Positions 1 through 8,316 are shown, counted from the first letter of the stretch. The stretch is DNA of 36,807 bases from an archaeon (GCA_016550425.1 JABXGS010000121.1:1-36807); one strand, 5' to 3'. Notes: a model not told the origin generated them from the letters alone. Translations and numbers: made by a program.

Positions 1-996
1 ACCAGCAAGAACATCGTTATATGCGTAACTGAAGGTCTGGTTCCACAGGTGACTACCAAGTGCGTCAGTTCGCACAAACCAGGCATCACCATATGGCTCG
101 AAACTGCGCGTAATTGACGTAAAGGCATAGCCTCCACCGCTGATCTCGATCACACAGGCAGACACTTCATTGCCAATCCAACCGTAGGTTTGATTCCAAA
201 GATGGTTCCCAGAAGCATCCGTATGAATTAACCAGTTATCTTGTCCTCCTGCACCAAAGCTACTGGTTGTACAAAGTAGGGTGAATCCTCCACCACTAGC
301 TTCAACCATCCAATCTCCCCAGTCATCTTGTGGCCCACCGTAGGTTTGATTCCAGAGCTCATTTCCGGAGGCATCTGTTCGAATCAACCACGCATCACGG
401 TCTCCTGAGGTAAACTTAGTTGTTCCAGCAGCAATCGCGAAGCCACCAGTACTCGCTTCAACAAAAGCATAGACTATACTATCATCACCGGATCCACCAA
501 AAGTAGTGTTCCAGAGATGATTCCCAGCAGCATCAACGCGAACCAACCAGATATCCTCAGCACCGGCACCATAGCTTTCCGTGTATCCGATTAGAGCGAA
601 ACCACCTGTGCTCACCTCTACAAGGTTACGGGCGACGTCCCAACCCGTTCCTCCGTAGGTTTGGTTCCAGAGCTCATTTCCATTAGCATCTGTGCGGATC
701 AACCAGAAATCTCTAGCATTAATCGCGCCTGTATCCTTGGTTCCAAGTATCGCGTAGCCGCCAGCACCGACTTTAATAAATAAGGGACTTTCTTCCCGAC
801 CTGCTCCACCGAAGGTTTTGGTCCAGATGGGATCGAGGGCGCTAGGAAGTGGGGGTGAGTTGATAGACGGGTTGTGAATTGGTGTTGTTTCTGATTTCGC
901 TGAGAGTTCATTCGGGGGTATTTGCGAGTAAGTAATAAATTGACTCGCAAAAAGAACGATGAAAAGCATTAGAAGAGAGAGTCGATTTTTTTTCAT
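1..996 (-). CDS. Secreted beta-propeller repeat protein, 3' part missing
   Basis: Open reading frame from an ATG at 996 to the window edge, 332 codons without a stop, so the C-terminus is missing. The first 28 or so residues (MKKNRLSLLMLFIVLFAS then FITYSQ) are a signal peptide. A low-complexity linker follows, then at least five repeats of about 50 residues ending in motifs such as LWNQTYGG, with conserved STGGFAL, GAG..D.WLIRTDA and GNELWNQT blocks. This is the pattern of SBBP-like beta-propeller repeats found in archaeal and bacterial surface proteins. The role is unknown; binding or adhesion is only a guess. The start follows a GGGATGGA stretch. A GTG/ATG-started open frame at 699-950 on the same strand is an out-of-frame shadow. 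Confidence 0.85.
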   Translation of the reverse strand, partial: MKKNRLSLLMLFIVLFASQFITYSQIPPNELSAKSETTPIHNPSINSPPLPSALDPIWTKTFGGAGREESPLFIKVGAGGYAILGTKDTGAINARDFWLIRTDANGNELWNQTYGGTGWDVARNLVEVSTGGFALIGYTESYGAGAEDIWLVRVDAAGNHLWNTTFGGSGDDSIVYAFVEASTGGFAIAAGTTKFTSGDRDAWLIRTDASGNELWNQTYGGPQDDWGDWMVEASGGGFTLLCTTSSFGAGGQDNWLIHTDASGNHLWNQTYGWIGNEVSACVIEISGGGYAFTSITRSFEPYGDAWFVRTDALGSHLWNQTFSYAYNDVLAG

Positions 997-1016
997 TTTA
1001 GAGTCCATCCCTTAAG

Positions 1017-1064
1017 CTCCCGAGGGAGTATGGTCCCTTATACATGATGTATATTATATATTCA
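1017..1064. promoter_or_regulatory. Divergent promoter region with small inverted repeat
   Basis: The region between the propeller gene (leftward from 996) and the helix-hairpin-helix gene (rightward from 1127) holds a very AT-rich run at about 1050-1062 that could be a TATA box for either direction. A perfect CTCCC-ga-GGGAG inverted repeat lies at 1017-1028, in the putative leader of the propeller gene. Neither is proven. Confidence 0.3.
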
Positions 1065-1126
1065 TAGGATTGAAAGAAACGCTACTAAAAGCCCATTAAA
1101 ACGGGGTTTTTACAGCATCAGTATAC

Positions 1127-1909
1127 ATGTCTTCAAAACCTGTCTTAACAAATAAAAGTACACACATCAGATATTTTGTAATGGTCGGTGGGTTGGGTTT
1201 GAAAGAAGAAGCGTTTCGGAAGTTTTTGAAACAGGGCGGACGAAAACCTCACACTGTTGATAATATCGTCAAAATCGTTCGGAGCTATGAGGCCTACCTT
1301 CAGAAATTTGCGGATGGCAAAGGTATTGAGGATGCTAGCCCCGAAGATGTTCAAGCGTACGTCGAATGGTTTGAAAGTGAAGAGGAAACCTCGGCCAAAG
1401 GCCAACTGTGGGGAATTCGATATTATTATCGGTTTATTGGTAATCGCTTACTAGCCCGACGAGTAGCGGAGTTGCGTGAGGAACGCACGGCTAAAACGCG
1501 GAAATCCTTTTTATTACGGGATTTTCGAGGGGTGGATTCTAAAGCTGTTGCACGACTTGAAGCGGTTGGGATTCGTGATGTGAAACAAATGCGAGAGCAT
1601 GGAGCGACACCGGTGAAACGTGCAGCACTCGCGAAAGAAACCGGTGTACCAGAAGGAACGATTTTAGAATTTGTTAAACTGTCGGATTTGGCAAGATTAC
1701 CTGGCGTGAAAGCAATTCGCGCACGGTTATACTATGATGCGGGTATTGATACACTAGAGAAGATGGCAAAATGGGATTCTGAAGCGATGCGATTAATGTT
1801 GATCGAGTTTGTTGAAAAGACTGGATTCGAGGGGATTGCTCCACTCCCGAAAGAGGCCGCAACTTCTGTGAAAGTGGCGAGAGAGCTTCCTCAGCTCATT
1901 GAGTTTTAA
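1127..1909 (+). CDS. SAM-like (recombinase N-domain-like) plus DUF4332 helix-hairpin-helix protein
   Basis: 260 residues, soluble. Residues about 27-115 (EEAFRKFLKQGG, then HTVDNIVKIVRSYEAYLQ and VQAYVEWFE) resemble the helical N-terminal core-binding domain of tyrosine recombinases, but no catalytic domain follows. Residues about 125-250 instead look like DUF4332-type tandem helix-hairpin-helix units (VARLEAVGIRDVKQMREHG; LARLPGVKAIRARLYYDAGI). Such folds usually bind nucleic acid or act as protein adaptors, so DNA binding is inferred only. The ATG at 1127 has no clear ribosome site; the ATG at 1181 (MVGGLGLKEE) is an alternative start. The stop overlaps the stop of the convergent hydrolase gene within TTAA at 1906-1909. 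Confidence 0.75.
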   Translation: MSSKPVLTNKSTHIRYFVMVGGLGLKEEAFRKFLKQGGRKPHTVDNIVKIVRSYEAYLQKFADGKGIEDASPEDVQAYVEWFESEEETSAKGQLWGIRYYYRFIGNRLLARRVAELREERTAKTRKSFLLRDFRGVDSKAVARLEAVGIRDVKQMREHGATPVKRAALAKETGVPEGTILEFVKLSDLARLPGVKAIRARLYYDAGIDTLEKMAKWDSEAMRLMLIEFVEKTGFEGIAPLPKEAATSVKVARELPQLIEF

Positions 1910-3054
1910 GTCACCGCATCAAGGGTTTTTCTCTTCCGACGATACAAGACCATGGCAGTAATTGTAATTACGATTGCGAGGATTGCTATAGTGAAAAGCA
2001 GTAGATGGATGGGTTGTATCGGATTGTTGCTTCCAAGGAGATCTGTTATTGCTACTTTTCGGTAATGAATATCCCCATTAACAGTGAACGCACCGAACAG
2101 TGGGTCATTTTCCTGAAATCCAGCCACACCAGATTGGACTGCTGCTAATTCGGTATCCAAGTTGAATGCGGTGATGTGAGAGTAGTCCCGATTATACCAC
2201 AAGTAGACATCACGCGTCACACAATCAAACACATTGCTATACTTTGTTGCATAGGTTCCATCCTGGTGCACCGCGTTCAGCACATCACGACAAGCTTCAA
2301 CAGTGAGAGCACTTTCCGAAGAAATCCCTGTCAACATAGCCATTGCCGTGCTGTATCGCCAGCAATCATAGACATCACGCGATGGATCTGCAACATTGAT
2401 GTTGGTTGAGACTAGACAGGAATTGGATCCGATTCGCGTAAAGGCAATTTCATGATCAGAACCCGCACTTACGACAAGGGCATCGCCAGTCGCATCAGCA
2501 TAATGAAGTTGATAATTCATTGAGCTACCAATTGTATGGGTGAGAAACCAAGCTTCTACTTCATCGACTGTAGCACATTCCCACAAGACCTGAGCTAACA
2601 AGGCACAAGAAGGTGGCTCTCGCTCGGAATGGGCGTTAATAGTATAAGGTCCTAACCCGTTGCCATCCATACACAATCCTTGATCATTCATCCCACCTTG
2701 TGGATAGCCATCTGCAACATCACCATTCTCATCAAATCCAAAGAAGATAGCCCCATATACTGATTCATCGCCTGTATAGAGTCTAATAGTCTGAGCAGGA
2801 ACAAACCAAGCGAAAATGCCCCACAGCCGATAATCCTCATTGTTCCCAAACAACACACGATTGCCAATTGTGGCAGTAAATATCGTACATGACTCACCAA
2901 TGGGAATATCCAACGCCAGTAATGGCGGGTTGTCAGAGGTTATTGAAGAGATCCCTACACCGGAGAGTAGTAAACACAAAACAACAAGAGAAACCCCGGT
3001 TAGCCGAAGAGCTGAATAAAAGGAAGTAAATCGGATCACACTAATCCACTTCAC
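1906..3054 (-). CDS. Secreted, membrane-anchored Ntn-type linear amide hydrolase (C45/C59-like)
   Basis: 382 residues starting at a GTG with GGAG just upstream. An N-terminal hydrophobic segment (about residues 15-37) is a signal or anchor. The mature protein appears to begin at Cys56 in GESCTIFTATIGNRVLFGNNED, the usual N-terminal nucleophile context of Ntn hydrolases such as acyl-CoA:6-APA acyltransferase and choloylglycine hydrolase, which self-process before Cys. A later GGMNDQGLCMDGNGL block also fits the family. The C-terminus has a membrane helix (about 347-368) followed by YRRKRK, so the enzyme would be tethered with its catalytic domain outside the cell. It likely hydrolyses a linear amide C-N bond; the substrate is unknown. 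Confidence 0.82.
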   Translation of the reverse strand: MKWISVIRFTSFYSALRLTGVSLVVLCLLLSGVGISSITSDNPPLLALDIPIGESCTIFTATIGNRVLFGNNEDYRLWGIFAWFVPAQTIRLYTGDESVYGAIFFGFDENGDVADGYPQGGMNDQGLCMDGNGLGPYTINAHSEREPPSCALLAQVLWECATVDEVEAWFLTHTIGSSMNYQLHYADATGDALVVSAGSDHEIAFTRIGSNSCLVSTNINVADPSRDVYDCWRYSTAMAMLTGISSESALTVEACRDVLNAVHQDGTYATKYSNVFDCVTRDVYLWYNRDYSHITAFNLDTELAAVQSGVAGFQENDPLFGAFTVNGDIHYRKVAITDLLGSNNPIQPIHLLLFTIAILAIVITITAMVLYRRKRKTLDAVT

Positions 3055-3119
3055 TCAACTCCGCTTGGACCAAATTTAAAATCCTATGGTTTCCGGAACC
3101 TCAGGTAAAAGCTATCGCA

Positions 3120-3162
3120 TTTATATGAAGGGCTCTGATACTGGCGGCTATACACAAGGAGG
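3120..3162 (+). promoter_or_regulatory. TATA-like box and strong ribosome site for the 3171 gene
   Basis: TTTATATG at 3120-3127 lies about 45 bases before the ATG, which would put the transcript start near 3150. AGGAGG at 3157-3162 has 8 bases of spacing to the ATG at 3171 and fixes that start. Confidence 0.5.
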
Positions 3163-3170
3163 AAAAGAGC

Positions 3171-3860
3171 ATGAATCTCAAAGATGAAACAGTGGCAGTT
3201 GTCGCCATCATCATTGGTGTCTTTTTGATCTTCGTAGGGATTGCAGCATATTCCCTACTCCCAGCGCCGACCAATTTCAATCTAGGATTGGGACTCGGAG
3301 TACTGGGTATTATTGTACTTATTGGTGGAATTGTGATTGCTGTAACCGCGCGTGATTCGAAAAGACCCAAGACTGTCAAGACCCGTGTCGAAGTGAAGGA
3401 AGATGAAGTGGCTTCTGGTCCAGAGGAATTTGTTCCTGAAGTGCTGCTTCCACAACCAGGTAAGAAGCAACTCCCAGTTAGCACAGTTGAAGGCATTGGT
3501 AAAGCCTATTCGGAACAACTCAAGAAAGGCGGAATACATTACGTGGAAGACCTCGCTCTTTCAAAACCTGAAATCGTTGTCGAATTAGCCGGAGTAAAAT
3601 TCATTGTGGCTCAGAAATGGATTGCGATGGCACGACTTACCTGGCTCGATGATGTGTCCAATGAAGATGCCGAATGCATTGTGTTAGGAGCAAACATCAC
3701 TAGCATCGAAGAGCTAGCTGTTGTGGATCCAGAGGATCTTTACAACAAAGTATCCACTGCAGAGAAGTTCGGTCGCGTCCAGGTTCCGAAAGGTTACAAG
3801 ATTACCAAAGACAAGGTCAAAGTGTGGATTGAAAGTGCACAGAAAGAAATGCCAGAATAG
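3171..3860 (+). CDS. Two-helix membrane protein with DUF4332-like helix-hairpin-helix tail
   Basis: 229 residues. Two adjacent hydrophobic helices at about 8-30 and 38-61 form an N-terminal hairpin. A charged linker (about 62-100) is followed by a cytoplasmic helix-hairpin-helix region: VSTVEGIGKAYSEQLKKGGI, VEDLALSKPEIVVELAGV and ITSIEELAVVDPEDLYNKVS. This is the typical DUF4332 pattern of a GIG-type hairpin followed by ladder helices. In this family the fold suggests nucleic-acid or protein binding; with a membrane anchor it may be a tether. It has a strong AGGAGG ribosome site. It is the second DUF4332-like protein within 2.7 kb, suggesting a local theme but not a shared operon, since the amide hydrolase gene between them is on the other strand. 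Confidence 0.8.
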   Translation: MNLKDETVAVVAIIIGVFLIFVGIAAYSLLPAPTNFNLGLGLGVLGIIVLIGGIVIAVTARDSKRPKTVKTRVEVKEDEVASGPEEFVPEVLLPQPGKKQLPVSTVEGIGKAYSEQLKKGGIHYVEDLALSKPEIVVELAGVKFIVAQKWIAMARLTWLDDVSNEDAECIVLGANITSIEELAVVDPEDLYNKVSTAEKFGRVQVPKGYKITKDKVKVWIESAQKEMPE

Positions 3861-3921
3861 GCAACCATCTCGCTTTCAAGAAAAACAAAAGCCTATCCTC
3901 CAGGGTAAAACATTTCACCTT

Positions 3922-3935
3922 ATTAGAGTTCTAAT
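3922..3935. terminator. Short palindrome between convergent genes
   Basis: ATTAGA-gt-TCTAAT, a perfect 14-base palindrome with AT-rich flanks, sits at the 3' end shared by the DUF4332 gene (ends 3860) and the methyltransferase gene (ends 3935). It may help end transcription; the two-base loop makes a hairpin weak. Confidence 0.25.
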
Positions 3936-4741
3936 TATTTACCGGGTTTGACGGCTTTGATACTCCAACTAAGTGGAAGCAGATCCCCGTCTAATCGCCA
4001 TTCCCCGTCTTGGTGTTTCTTTGCAAAAGGTATTGGCTTCCATGGTAAATGAGGAAATTCGTAAACTTCTGAAATTACGAGCCCTGCTTGGATTATTGCA
4101 TTGAGAATATCACTAACGGTATGAGCCCATTCGTAGCTTTTCGTATTTATCAACTTCATATCCGTGTCAATATAGGTCCCTGGTTCATCATAACTGAGGG
4201 GTTCATCCGAATGCCAGTAAGAATACTTAATCTTAAGATCCGTGGGATGATCATTGTCAAAGACCCAGAAGAATGGATGCCCTTCAACAATTAGGAATGT
4301 GCCTCTAGGTTTCAGAAAGTGGGCAACCACTTCAGCCCATCCAGTGATATCAGCGAGCCAGCATAAGACACCGAAGCTAGTGAAGACGATGTCGTATTGT
4401 TTTTGATGAATCTTCGGGAGGTCATAGAGATTACTGCAGATAAACTGCGTGTCAGCACCAACACGTTTAGCAAGTTCCTGGGCAAGTTCGATGGCGGTGT
4501 CGCTGAAATCAACACCAGTTGCTGTTGCACCAAGCCGTGTCCAGCTGATGGTATCGAGTCCAAAATGGCATTGGAGATGAAGTAACGTTTTACCTGAGAC
4601 ATCGCCTAAGGCATCGAGTTCCACTTGATGCAAGCTGGATTTCCCCTCAAGAAATCCCTTGAGGTCATATTCCTCCGACTGGGCATGAATCGCTACTAAT
4701 TCATCCCACCGCCGTTTATTCGTTTCATAATAGTCATCCAT
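3935..4741 (-). CDS. Class I SAM-dependent methyltransferase
   Basis: 268 residues. The Rossmann-fold SAM site is visible: motif I is LLHLQCHFGLDTISWTRLGA (about 53-72), followed by the acidic end of beta-2 in TGVDFSD (about 75-81). Later come the motif YDIVFTSFGVLCWL (about 115-128) and FLKPRGTFLIVEGHPFF. The N-terminus (YYETNKRRWDELVAIHAQS) matches a common small-molecule methyltransferase group that begins with a NxxxWDxxA-type helix. The substrate cannot be told. Motif I reads HLQCHFGLDT rather than the usual DxGxGxG, a known variant in this group. It stands alone, with 84 bases to the DinB gene upstream. Confidence 0.85.
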   Translation of the reverse strand: MDDYYETNKRRWDELVAIHAQSEEYDLKGFLEGKSSLHQVELDALGDVSGKTLLHLQCHFGLDTISWTRLGATATGVDFSDTAIELAQELAKRVGADTQFICSNLYDLPKIHQKQYDIVFTSFGVLCWLADITGWAEVVAHFLKPRGTFLIVEGHPFFWVFDNDHPTDLKIKYSYWHSDEPLSYDEPGTYIDTDMKLINTKSYEWAHTVSDILNAIIQAGLVISEVYEFPHLPWKPIPFAKKHQDGEWRLDGDLLPLSWSIKAVKPGK

Positions 4742-4825
4742 TATTATGCAGCCTCAATAGGATAAGAGCCTAATTTCATAATTCAGCCGGTATTAATGAG
4801 CGTAGAAGTTCCTCGACTAAATCAG

Positions 4826-5353
4826 CTAGTCCCATTTAATCCGTTCCTTCCCCAGTGTTCGAAGGAACATGGTGAGTTCACCAAGGTGATAGGTGTTGTG
4901 ACGAATAAGGTATATGTATTTTTCACGAATTGAAGCAAACCAATGGAATCCATCTTGTTCCCGTAAGTCTTGGTCAGAAAAGTTTCTGAGCCTCTCTCGG
5001 ATGTATTTCGCAATTTCATCCATGTAGATGAGCATATCGCCTTTCTCGACTTTTTCTGCGGCTTCTTTGTGCGATATGCTTTCCCACCAATTAATCTTCC
5101 CCAGCCGTGCTCCCCACTGCATCCCTTCATGAGTATCACGGGAATAGAACTCAGCTGTTTCAATTATATGATAAACACGAAGTGAATAAAACCACTCCTT
5201 GTCTGTTTCAACACCCTGAGCCCATTTTTTATCAGGAATTAGTTCAATAGCCTCGCGGGTCATCGTCCACATGCCCTCCAGTTGATGAGCGATTTCGTAG
5301 GCAATTGGACCCTTGAACTCATTTATAGTTAGTTTTGTCAAAGTAATTACCAA
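4826..5353 (-). CDS. DinB-fold (YfiT/DinB superfamily) four-helix protein
   Basis: 175 residues, all helical. Three likely metal-binding histidines are recognisable: one in the first helical block (RVYHIIETAEFYS) and two in the last (RHNTYHLGELTMFLRTLG), the HxxxHxGE pattern of the DinB superfamily. Members bind a divalent metal; some are thiol-dependent transferases and others are induced by DNA damage, but most have no known substrate. The listed start is TTG; a second in-frame TTG lies at 5341. No good ribosome site is visible, and the shared TATA box at 5377-5384 would give a very short leader, so a nearly leaderless message is possible. Confidence 0.8.
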   Translation of the reverse strand: MVITLTKLTINEFKGPIAYEIAHQLEGMWTMTREAIELIPDKKWAQGVETDKEWFYSLRVYHIIETAEFYSRDTHEGMQWGARLGKINWWESISHKEAAEKVEKGDMLIYMDEIAKYIRERLRNFSDQDLREQDGFHWFASIREKYIYLIRHNTYHLGELTMFLRTLGKERIKWD

Positions 5354-5376
5354 GAAACTTACTGGACTTCAAACGC

Positions 5377-5384
5377 TTTTAAAT
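5377..5384. promoter_or_regulatory. Symmetric TATA box shared by divergent genes
   Basis: TTTTAAAT lies about 25 bases before the DinB-like start on one side and about 35 before the ICMT-like start on the other. It is nearly palindromic, so a single box could serve both directions. No second box is visible in the 64-base gap. Confidence 0.4.
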
Positions 5385-5417
5385 CTTAAAAAAAGAACAT
5401 GACCGGTGAACCCAACG

Positions 5418-5942
5418 ATGTCTAAAAGGCAACATCTTACTGCCATACTGATTCTCCCGTTCACCGTAAATGTGATTATTCCAGCATTACTCTTCCTATT
5501 ATCAGTGTGGATCGGATGGCCGTGGTTGCTTCTTTATCCTGTGACCTGGATCACCTTCCTCGTGGGAAGTGTTCCCATTATTTTGGGACTCGTGACTCTA
5601 TACAAAACCAATCGGACTTTCGCCCGTGTCGGAAAAGGCACCCTAGCTCCCTGGGCACCCACCCAGCATTTTGTTGTTGTAGGCCTATATCAATATGTAC
5701 GGAATCCAATGATTTTAGGTGTGCTCTTTGTCTTGTTAGGCGAAGCCATCTTTTTGGGATCTCTATTTATTTTCTTCTGGTTTGCCTTATTCTGGGCAAT
5801 GAATCATATCTGGTTTATTCGGTGGGAAGAACCAGACCTTGAACAACGCTTTGGTGACGAATATCGTACCTACAAAGCTAATGTGCCCCGATGGATACCT
5901 AGACGCTATCCGTGGCGCCAAAATTCAACTTCAGACAAATAA
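5418..5942 (+). CDS. ICMT/PEMT-like integral membrane methyltransferase
   Basis: 174 residues with three or four membrane helices. The C-terminal half has the family signature: GLYQYVRNPMILGVLFVLLGE, then the helical pair around FALFWAMNHIWFIRWEEPDLEQRFGDEYRTYKANVPRW. The RNP motif and the EEPxLxxxFGxxYxxYxxxVPRW block are the hallmarks of the isoprenylcysteine carboxyl methyltransferase / phospholipid methyltransferase superfamily, which binds SAM within the membrane. The substrate here is unknown. I chose the ATG at 5418 because GGTGA at 5405-5409 is 8 bases before it. A GTG four codons upstream (5406) overlaps that ribosome site and is less likely. Confidence 0.85.
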   Translation: MSKRQHLTAILILPFTVNVIIPALLFLLSVWIGWPWLLLYPVTWITFLVGSVPIILGLVTLYKTNRTFARVGKGTLAPWAPTQHFVVVGLYQYVRNPMILGVLFVLLGEAIFLGSLFIFFWFALFWAMNHIWFIRWEEPDLEQRFGDEYRTYKANVPRWIPRRYPWRQNSTSDK

Positions 5943-5962
5943 CTTTGCGTGGACAAAATAGA

Positions 5963-7534
5963 TTACCCACTCGATTCCTCAGCAACCCGAGTTGTGTCAG
6001 GGATAACTGCGGCCTTATCAATTCGTTCTTGGGTCTGAGCAGGAATTTCTGCGGGAATTGGCAACTCTGGAATCCCAGCCTCAGGAATCACCGGAACCTC
6101 ATCAGAAACTTCTCCGAGTAATTCTTCGATCGACTCGTCTTTCGGAATCGGATAGGAAAAGCCCTTACGAATCAAAATTGCTCCTGTAAGAGCTACCATC
6201 GCTGCAATGAAAAACACAATTGGAAACCCAAAGATTGGCAGCAGTTGGCTGATTACAAAGATTAAGGGAATTGAGAGAAGAAACGCAATCGTCGGACGGA
6301 GACTATACATGCAATTTCGAATGCGGTTCGGAAAGACATCCAACATTACTCTTCCACTTAGCACCTCTGCCATTCGACCGAGAACGTCTGTTCCAACGAA
6401 TACCACCCAAATCAAAACAACGGGAATAATCGAGACAATTGGTAAAACCATGAAAGGCAAAACAGTGAACGGAATAAACAAGGTGATGAACTGTGCTGCA
6501 GGTGTAGGTAAGGGGAAGATAGCCGTAATAGCTACAAGACCCATGAAGAAAGCGATACTGCCAAACTGAATAAACCGTAATCGAGGAATCCACTTCTTGG
6601 GGTCAAAGCGTTGAGAGACTATGCCACTCCGTTCCTGAGCAACCACCATAGGCGCAAACATTGATGTCCTGAAGGCAGACACTGCAATATCACTTAATAG
6701 GTACCCGAAATAGAGTGGAAACAGGAGGATCTCCCACCAGACAATGCCGATGGCCCACATGAGCATTTCACCGACCATGGTGAAGGTGACGAACCGTGAA
6801 GAGCCCATGAATCGAATGCCATCTTTGAGGAGTCTGCCATATTCGCGGAATCCTGCTCGCTCACTTTCCTTTTTCCTGGCGCCAGGAAAATCACGAATTA
6901 GGACAAGAGCTAGGAGAGCTAAGAAGACGAAGAAGACTGCTTGAAGTTGAAAGACCCAATAGCGCCCAAGAACAAAGGCTAGCAAGCTACCAGGGATTAA
7001 GACGAGAGTTGAAATCAGTTGGAAGACCATTCCCGCCCGTGACCAAAAAACGCCATATTGTTTCCGATCCTTGTCATTGGGCATCGCTACCCGGTAGTTG
7101 TTGTCAAACCAGGCGGGCATCGCGCCACTTTCTTGTGAAGCGCCTAATCCCATCAGAGCGTAGATGACTACAAAGACGAAGAAAGGCACATAGACAACGG
7201 CGACTGCGTAGGCGGTGAGCCAGAAGGCGATGGCATAGCAGATAAGTGCTGAGGCGAGGATCCAGCGTTGCCCAATGAGGTCCCCGAGTCCGCCAGTGGG
7301 ATAATCTAAGACGACTTGTACGACGATCCGAATAATGACAAGAATACCCACCATCGCCATGCCTAATAGGAAGTCGCCACCCCCAAGTACGGTGGCAATG
7401 GATATCATCCAGAAAGTGGTTGAGAGTTGGAATGCAATGGACCAAGCGGAGCCTAATAGTAAGACCACTGAGGCAAGTCGCGTCGCTTTTGGTGACGCTT
7501 CAGTGAATCCGAGCATACGGCTATAACGGCCCAT
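5963..7534 (-). CDS. Major facilitator superfamily transporter
   Basis: 523 residues with about twelve membrane helices in the MFS layout: six helices, a cytoplasmic loop (about 215-240, RDFPGARKKESERAGF), then more helices. The loop between helices 2 and 3 carries DYPTGGLGDLIGQRW, the expected MFS motif A position (GxLxDRxGxR). A polar tail of about 70 residues (from FSYPIPKDES on), rich in Pro and Glu, projects into the cytoplasm and is unusual in length. The transported compound is unknown. GGTGG lies six bases before the ATG. It is divergent from the ATC-hydrolase/flavoprotein pair, across a region rich in inverted repeats that may control both. Confidence 0.87.
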   Translation of the reverse strand: MGRYSRMLGFTEASPKATRLASVVLLLGSAWSIAFQLSTTFWMISIATVLGGGDFLLGMAMVGILVIIRIVVQVVLDYPTGGLGDLIGQRWILASALICYAIAFWLTAYAVAVVYVPFFVFVVIYALMGLGASQESGAMPAWFDNNYRVAMPNDKDRKQYGVFWSRAGMVFQLISTLVLIPGSLLAFVLGRYWVFQLQAVFFVFLALLALVLIRDFPGARKKESERAGFREYGRLLKDGIRFMGSSRFVTFTMVGEMLMWAIGIVWWEILLFPLYFGYLLSDIAVSAFRTSMFAPMVVAQERSGIVSQRFDPKKWIPRLRFIQFGSIAFFMGLVAITAIFPLPTPAAQFITLFIPFTVLPFMVLPIVSIIPVVLIWVVFVGTDVLGRMAEVLSGRVMLDVFPNRIRNCMYSLRPTIAFLLSIPLIFVISQLLPIFGFPIVFFIAAMVALTGAILIRKGFSYPIPKDESIEELLGEVSDEVPVIPEAGIPELPIPAEIPAQTQERIDKAAVIPDTTRVAEESSG

Positions 7535-7847
7535 AGTTTTCCACCGGTTGAGGAGTATCCTGTTTCCATAGACTCACTTGTGTGAGCGTATTAAAGGGGG
7601 ACTCACCCGATGAGGTCACCTTTTGTGACTATTAGAATATGGTGTTGTGTCCCAGCGATGGCTCGATGACTCAATTCAATTAAAGTGAGTTCACCGCGCG
7701 ACAGGATATTCTCAGTTAGTGAGAACACTCTCTAATACTATGATATAAGGCTTTCTGTCAGGATGTGAAGTTTAATATCTAAACAACCCAGAAAAAGCCC
7801 AACGCCCTTCTAAAAGCCGAGTTATTAATGCTCAAGGTGAATCGATG
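7535..7847. promoter_or_regulatory. Divergent intergenic region with four GTGA-type inverted repeats
   Basis: This is the only gene-free stretch of more than 300 bases. It holds four small inverted repeats built on the same half-site: CTCAC-ttgt-GTGAG (7573-7586), GTCAC-ctttt-GTGAC (7615-7629), GTGA-gt-TCAC (7685-7694) and AGTG-agaa-CACT (7718-7729). A further CTCAC half-site lies near 7602. TATA-like runs occur near 7742 and 7769 for the rightward gene. The repeats could be operator sites of a regulator controlling the MFS transporter and the rightward pair. No open frame with coding character was seen. Confidence 0.45.
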
Positions 7848-8300
7848 ATGACCGATAAGATTTCACAAGAAGAATGCGCCCGACAAGTACGGAAAGTCGG
7901 GAACCAGGTTGGATTACTCTTCTACCATTTCGCCAAGACATTGGTTGACGAGCTAGGCGAAGCTGCCGGTAAAAACCTCGTTTTGAAAGCAATACACAGC
8001 TACGGTTCAGAAAGAGGTCATGCAATTCGGGAAAAAGTCTTGGAAGCCAATCTCGAGTTAACAATGGAAAATTTCTCAAAGTTTTATGACCTCCCAACGA
8101 GTGGTTGGGAATATAGTGACGAAGGAACAACCTACTGTTGCTATGCTGAAGCGTGGATCGATCGTGGAGTCGAGAACCTTGGACGGTTATATTGCGAGGT
8201 GGACTTTGCGTTGTTAAAAGCCTACAATCCAGATCTACGAATGAAACGAGCTGGCAGCATTCTAGATGGAGATCCCTGTTGTAAAATGGAATTCGATTAA
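7848..8300 (+). CDS. ATC-hydrolase-family protein
   Basis: 150 residues. The C-terminal block, CEVDFALLKAYNPDLRMKR then GSILDGDPCCKMEF, matches the L-2-amino-thiazoline-4-carboxylate hydrolase family (Pfam ATC_hydrolase). In that family a YCxxVDxAxxxGYNP motif and a final GDxxCxFxF motif are conserved. The founding enzyme opens a thiazoline ring on the way to cysteine, but most relatives are uncharacterised, so the reaction here is open. GGTGA at 7836-7840 is seven bases before the second of two adjacent ATG codons (7848), which I prefer over 7845. Only 16 bases separate its stop from the start of the iron-sulfur flavoprotein, so they form an operon. Confidence 0.8.
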   Translation: MTDKISQEECARQVRKVGNQVGLLFYHFAKTLVDELGEAAGKNLVLKAIHSYGSERGHAIREKVLEANLELTMENFSKFYDLPTSGWEYSDEGTTYCCYAEAWIDRGVENLGRLYCEVDFALLKAYNPDLRMKRAGSILDGDPCCKMEFD

Positions 8301-8316
8301 GACGGGAGCATTGAAG

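Noticed and set aside
699..950. An 83-residue basic protein on the minus strand
   Set aside because: It is an out-of-frame shadow of the propeller gene, whose repeats fill the other frame from 996 to 1.
6207..6569. A 120-residue open frame opposite the MFS transporter
   Set aside because: Composition is that of an antisense shadow; no ribosome site or family pattern.
7535..7847. tRNA or small RNA gene in the long intergenic region
   Set aside because: No cloverleaf or conserved tRNA arms found by eye; only short inverted repeats and AT-rich promoter-like runs.
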